Source: an uncultured Lachnospiraceae bacterium
GTDB taxonomy: Bacteria > Bacillota > Clostridia > Lachnospirales > Lachnospiraceae
DNA length: 64,000 nt
Direction of reading: 5' to 3'
Assembly (NCBI GenBank): GCA_951801955.1
Contig: CATOOV010000008.1
Span: 1-64,000 of the forward strand
Made by a program: the position numbers and the translations under genes. The notes beneath the pieces were generated by a model. That model saw only the letters and a list, made by a program, of their open reading frames with translations, had not been told where the DNA came from and searched no databases. Shown piece by piece: positions 61,803 through 64,000 of this stretch (its first letter is position 1; each line of letters opens with the position of its first letter).

Positions 61803-63549
61803 ATGTACCCTCCTTTTTCCCATCACTGGCAGACACACCGCCTGTATATCCTGTGAAAGTTTCCCCATGCAATTCTTCCAACATGTTTACAGATGTCTGA
61901 AATTCATCCTCATATTTGAAATGTATTTCTATCCTCGGATAGCGCTCCCCTTCCTTCTTTTCATAAACCAATATCTGCTCAATCAGAGAAACGACAACTT
62001 CTCTGGACAGGCATTCCAAATATCCATATTTCTTAAACTCATTGATCCAACCGCATGTATCTTTCTCTCCATCGGCAAAAAACGCCATCTCCACTTCCAT
62101 TGCTTCCAGCGACTGTTCTGCTGCCCTGGTACGTTTTTCATAGATTTCTTTTAACTCCAGATATTCTTCCTTCGTAATCAGCCCATCTTTGTAATCCTCA
62201 TATAAACCCAGGCGCAAATGGTTATATTTCTGCACTTCTTCCTTTTTCTTTGTAATCTGGCGGTTCCTTTTTTCCTCTTTTCTGCCGAATGGCATAGAGG
62301 TATCCTTTAGGGTTTCTATCTCTCCTTTCTTGATCTGCGCTTCTTCCAGCTTATCCAGAATCCGTCCTAAATCCGCCACATTCTTAATCTGATAATTTAA
62401 CAGCTTCAGTACGCTTTCCTCCAAAGCCTCCGCATTGATGCTGTGGGAACTGCAAATATCCTTATTTCCTTTATGGCTCCCACATACATAATAAATAAAT
62501 TTCCTTTTTCCGGATGGAACCGTCTTTCTGACCATGTTTGCGCCGCAATCGCCGCACTTTACAACACCGGACAGATAATATACTTTCTCTTTTGCGGTTC
62601 CTGTCCTCGTATCCATCTGTAATTGCTCCTGTGCATTCTGGAAATCAACGGACGGTATGATCGCTTCATGGGTATTTTCCACCTGGCTCCATTTGCTCTG
62701 GTCACGCTTCACTTTCTTTTTCACTTTATAATTTGGCGTGGTTTCCTTCCCCTGAACCAGCGTCCCGGTATAAACGGGATTCCCTAAAATGCGAAGTACA
62801 TGCATATGTGTCCACTGGCTTTTCAGGTTCTTCTTAAAGCCGGTATAAAACGCACTGCCATTCTCTTTCTTATAGTCCATTGGCGTAAGGATGTTCTTCT
62901 TATTCAGCTTCTCCGCTATTTTATACGCATTGCTGCCCTGCAGATACATCCGGAAGATAGACCGCACCACTTCTGCAGCTTCTTCATCAATCTCCAGCTT
63001 ATTTTTATCTTCTTCTGTCTTCCGGTAGCCGTAAGGGGCAAAGGGACCTACAAAATCCCCCCGTTTCCTTTTCACTTCCAGGCTGCTCCGGATTTTAATG
63101 CTGATGTCTCTGCAGTATGCGTCATTGATCAGATTTTTGAATGGAATGATAATGTTATTTGTCTGTGCATCATTGGTTATACTGTCATAGTTATCATTGA
63201 CTGCAATAAAACGGACACCCAGGTATGGGAATATTTTTTCAATATATTTCCCTACCTCGATGTGGTTCCTCCCAAAGCGCGATAAATCCTTCGTTACCAC
63301 GCAGTTCACTTTCCCTGCTTTAATATCCTCTAACATCTGCTGGAATGCCGGACGCTCGAAATCCACCCCGGAATAGCCATCGTCCACCCTGACGGCATGG
63401 ATTCTGATGTCCTCCCTGGATTTTAGAAATTCTAAGATAAGCTCTCTTTGATTCGTAATGCTGTCGCTTTCCTCCTTATCCCCATCTTCTTTTGACAGGC
63501 GCAGATAAACGTCAGCATCATATACATCAGTATTCAGATTTGTATTCAT
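61786..63549 (-). CDS. Large serine recombinase 3
   Basis: This 587-residue recombinase starts MNTNLNTDVYDADVYLRLSKEDGDKEESDS, with the catalytic serine in YLRLS. Further marks are VTKDLSRFGRNHIEVGKYIEKIFPYLG, FAPYGYRKTEEDKNKL and a zinc ribbon (VVKCGDCGANMV ... YYVCGSHKGN). The GAGGTG site is well placed. It is the first of the three; its stop overlaps recombinase 2 by 17 bases. Confidence 0.93.
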   Translation of the reverse strand: MNTNLNTDVYDADVYLRLSKEDGDKEESDSITNQRELILEFLKSREDIRIHAVRVDDGYSGVDFERPAFQQMLEDIKAGKVNCVVTKDLSRFGRNHIEVGKYIEKIFPYLGVRFIAVNDNYDSITNDAQTNNIIIPFKNLINDAYCRDISIKIRSSLEVKRKRGDFVGPFAPYGYRKTEEDKNKLEIDEEAAEVVRSIFRMYLQGSNAYKIAEKLNKKNILTPMDYKKENGSAFYTGFKKNLKSQWTHMHVLRILGNPVYTGTLVQGKETTPNYKVKKKVKRDQSKWSQVENTHEAIIPSVDFQNAQEQLQMDTRTGTAKEKVYYLSGVVKCGDCGANMVRKTVPSGKRKFIYYVCGSHKGNKDICSSHSINAEALEESVLKLLNYQIKNVADLGRILDKLEEAQIKKGEIETLKDTSMPFGRKEEKRNRQITKKKEEVQKYNHLRLGLYEDYKDGLITKEEYLELKEIYEKRTRAAEQSLEAMEVEMAFFADGEKDTCGWINEFKKYGYLECLSREVVVSLIEQILVYEKKEGERYPRIEIHFKYEDEFQTSVNMLEELHGETFTGYTGGVSASDGKKEGTYGKDE

Positions 63550-63656
63550 TTCATCACCTCAAATAGTCTTGTCTGTTGTCAAACCTTTCCTATTTGGGGT
63601 TCTGCTTCGTCCATAATCATTGTACCATCCCAAATCGCAAATGTCCATAGAAAGCC

Positions 63657-63923
63657 CTAACAAAAACTCTGCCCTTCCATACTCATGCATAGCTGAACCA
63701 TTTTGTTTTCAAGGCTCTCTTTTGCCTCGGAGTAGGAAATCTTTACAACCATGCCGTTACAGATAAAACAAAACGGATTCTTAATCTTCTCTGCAAAATC
63801 CATCCATCTCTCCCTGGCTGAAAGGGAACTGTCAATCTCTATTTTCTCTATATCTTCTAAAGCGGAAACATCCACTGTACGGACATCCACCTTTTTCCAT
63901 TCTTCTAATTCTGCCCAATCCAT
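63657..63923 (-). CDS. Small accessory protein of the recombinase element, DUF6870-like
   Basis: This 88-residue protein reads MDWAELEEWKKVDVRTVDVSALEDIEKIEIDSSLSARERWMDFAEKIKNPFCFICNGMVVKISYSEAKESLENKM. I recall similar small proteins upstream of serine recombinases in Clostridia mobile elements (DUF6870), with no known activity. Its start follows a GAGG site, 100 bases upstream of recombinase 3, in the same direction. Confidence 0.75.
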   Translation of the reverse strand: MDWAELEEWKKVDVRTVDVSALEDIEKIEIDSSLSARERWMDFAEKIKNPFCFICNGMVVKISYSEAKESLENKMVQLCMSMEGQSFC

Positions 63924-64000
63924 CTTAAATTCCTCAACTTTCCTTTATTCACTATATTATCCTTTGATTGTCCATTATGTTCCTTTTCTAAATCCTGCAG
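63905..64000 (-). CDS. Partial C-terminus of an upstream gene, cut by the window edge
   Basis: An open frame enters from the right edge (LQDLEKEHNGQSKDNIVNKGKLRNLRWIGQN) and stops at 63905, overlapping the start of the DUF6870-like gene by 19 bases. Overlap in a compact mobile element is plausible, but only 31 codons are visible. Confidence 0.35.
   Translation of the reverse strand: MQDLEKEHNGQSKDNIVNKGKLRNLRWIGQN

Overview
The window reads as a chromosomal segment of a low-to-moderate GC, spore-forming Clostridia, most likely a gut Lachnospiraceae. The evidence is gene content and order, not a database match: ispF, then cysE-cysS-mrnC-rlmB-sigH as in Firmicutes, a single-chain 1282-residue PurL, Rrf2/IscR-like and CdaR-like regulators, larB-larC, a queuine-salvage radical SAM gene next to a YhhQ-type transporter, and GGAGG-type ribosome binding sites. 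All functional calls are by eye.

Region 1 to 31 kb is mostly housekeeping on the minus strand: a coiled-coil protein, IscR-like and CdaR-like regulators, a UgpC/MsmX-type ABC ATPase, a phosphoribosyltransferase, dUTPase, an S1-domain protein, tRNA-Thr, then a T-box-controlled cysE-cysS-mrnC-rlmB operon with sigH after it, an apt-ispF-acetyltransferase operon, glf, a NYN-LOTUS protein flanked by two tiny plus-strand genes missed by the ORF track, tRNA-Met and tRNA-Val, a secreted PPC-type protein, purL, a LacI-sensor/GGDEF fusion, a LysR regulator, a glyoxalase and a DinG-like nuclease-helicase.

Region 31 to 42 kb carries an HPr-like protein without the usual active histidine, larB-larC (nickel-pincer cofactor), a UmuC-type polymerase with a YolD-like partner behind a perfect palindrome, a preQ1-I riboswitch with terminator controlling queL-yhhQ, nadA, a class V aminotransferase and a LacI regulator.

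Region 42 to 58 kb is a decay and accessory zone. A carboxymuconolactone decarboxylase gene and a LysR gene beside a cupin are broken, and the LysR remnant abuts an 814-residue SF1 helicase that also carries a PD-(D/E)XK nuclease and a DEDDh exonuclease domain. A second, heavily eroded copy of this protein lies 10 kb away. Between them are an intact LysR/MATE pair and a ruined ribose operon: rbsR and rbsK intact, rbsD and rbsA collapsed into a 31-codon scar, rbsC and rbsB frameshifted. Remnants of secreted-protein genes and an ECF sigma gene follow.

Region 58 to 64 kb is one end of a mobile element: three overlapping large serine recombinases and a small accessory gene, abutting a truncated chromosomal ORF; the element runs off the right edge.

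At least three families of short dispersed intergenic repeats (called A, B and C here) are scattered across the window, sometimes in tandem or chimeric. Several genes (glf, the NYN gene) have degenerate duplications of their own 3-prime ends.
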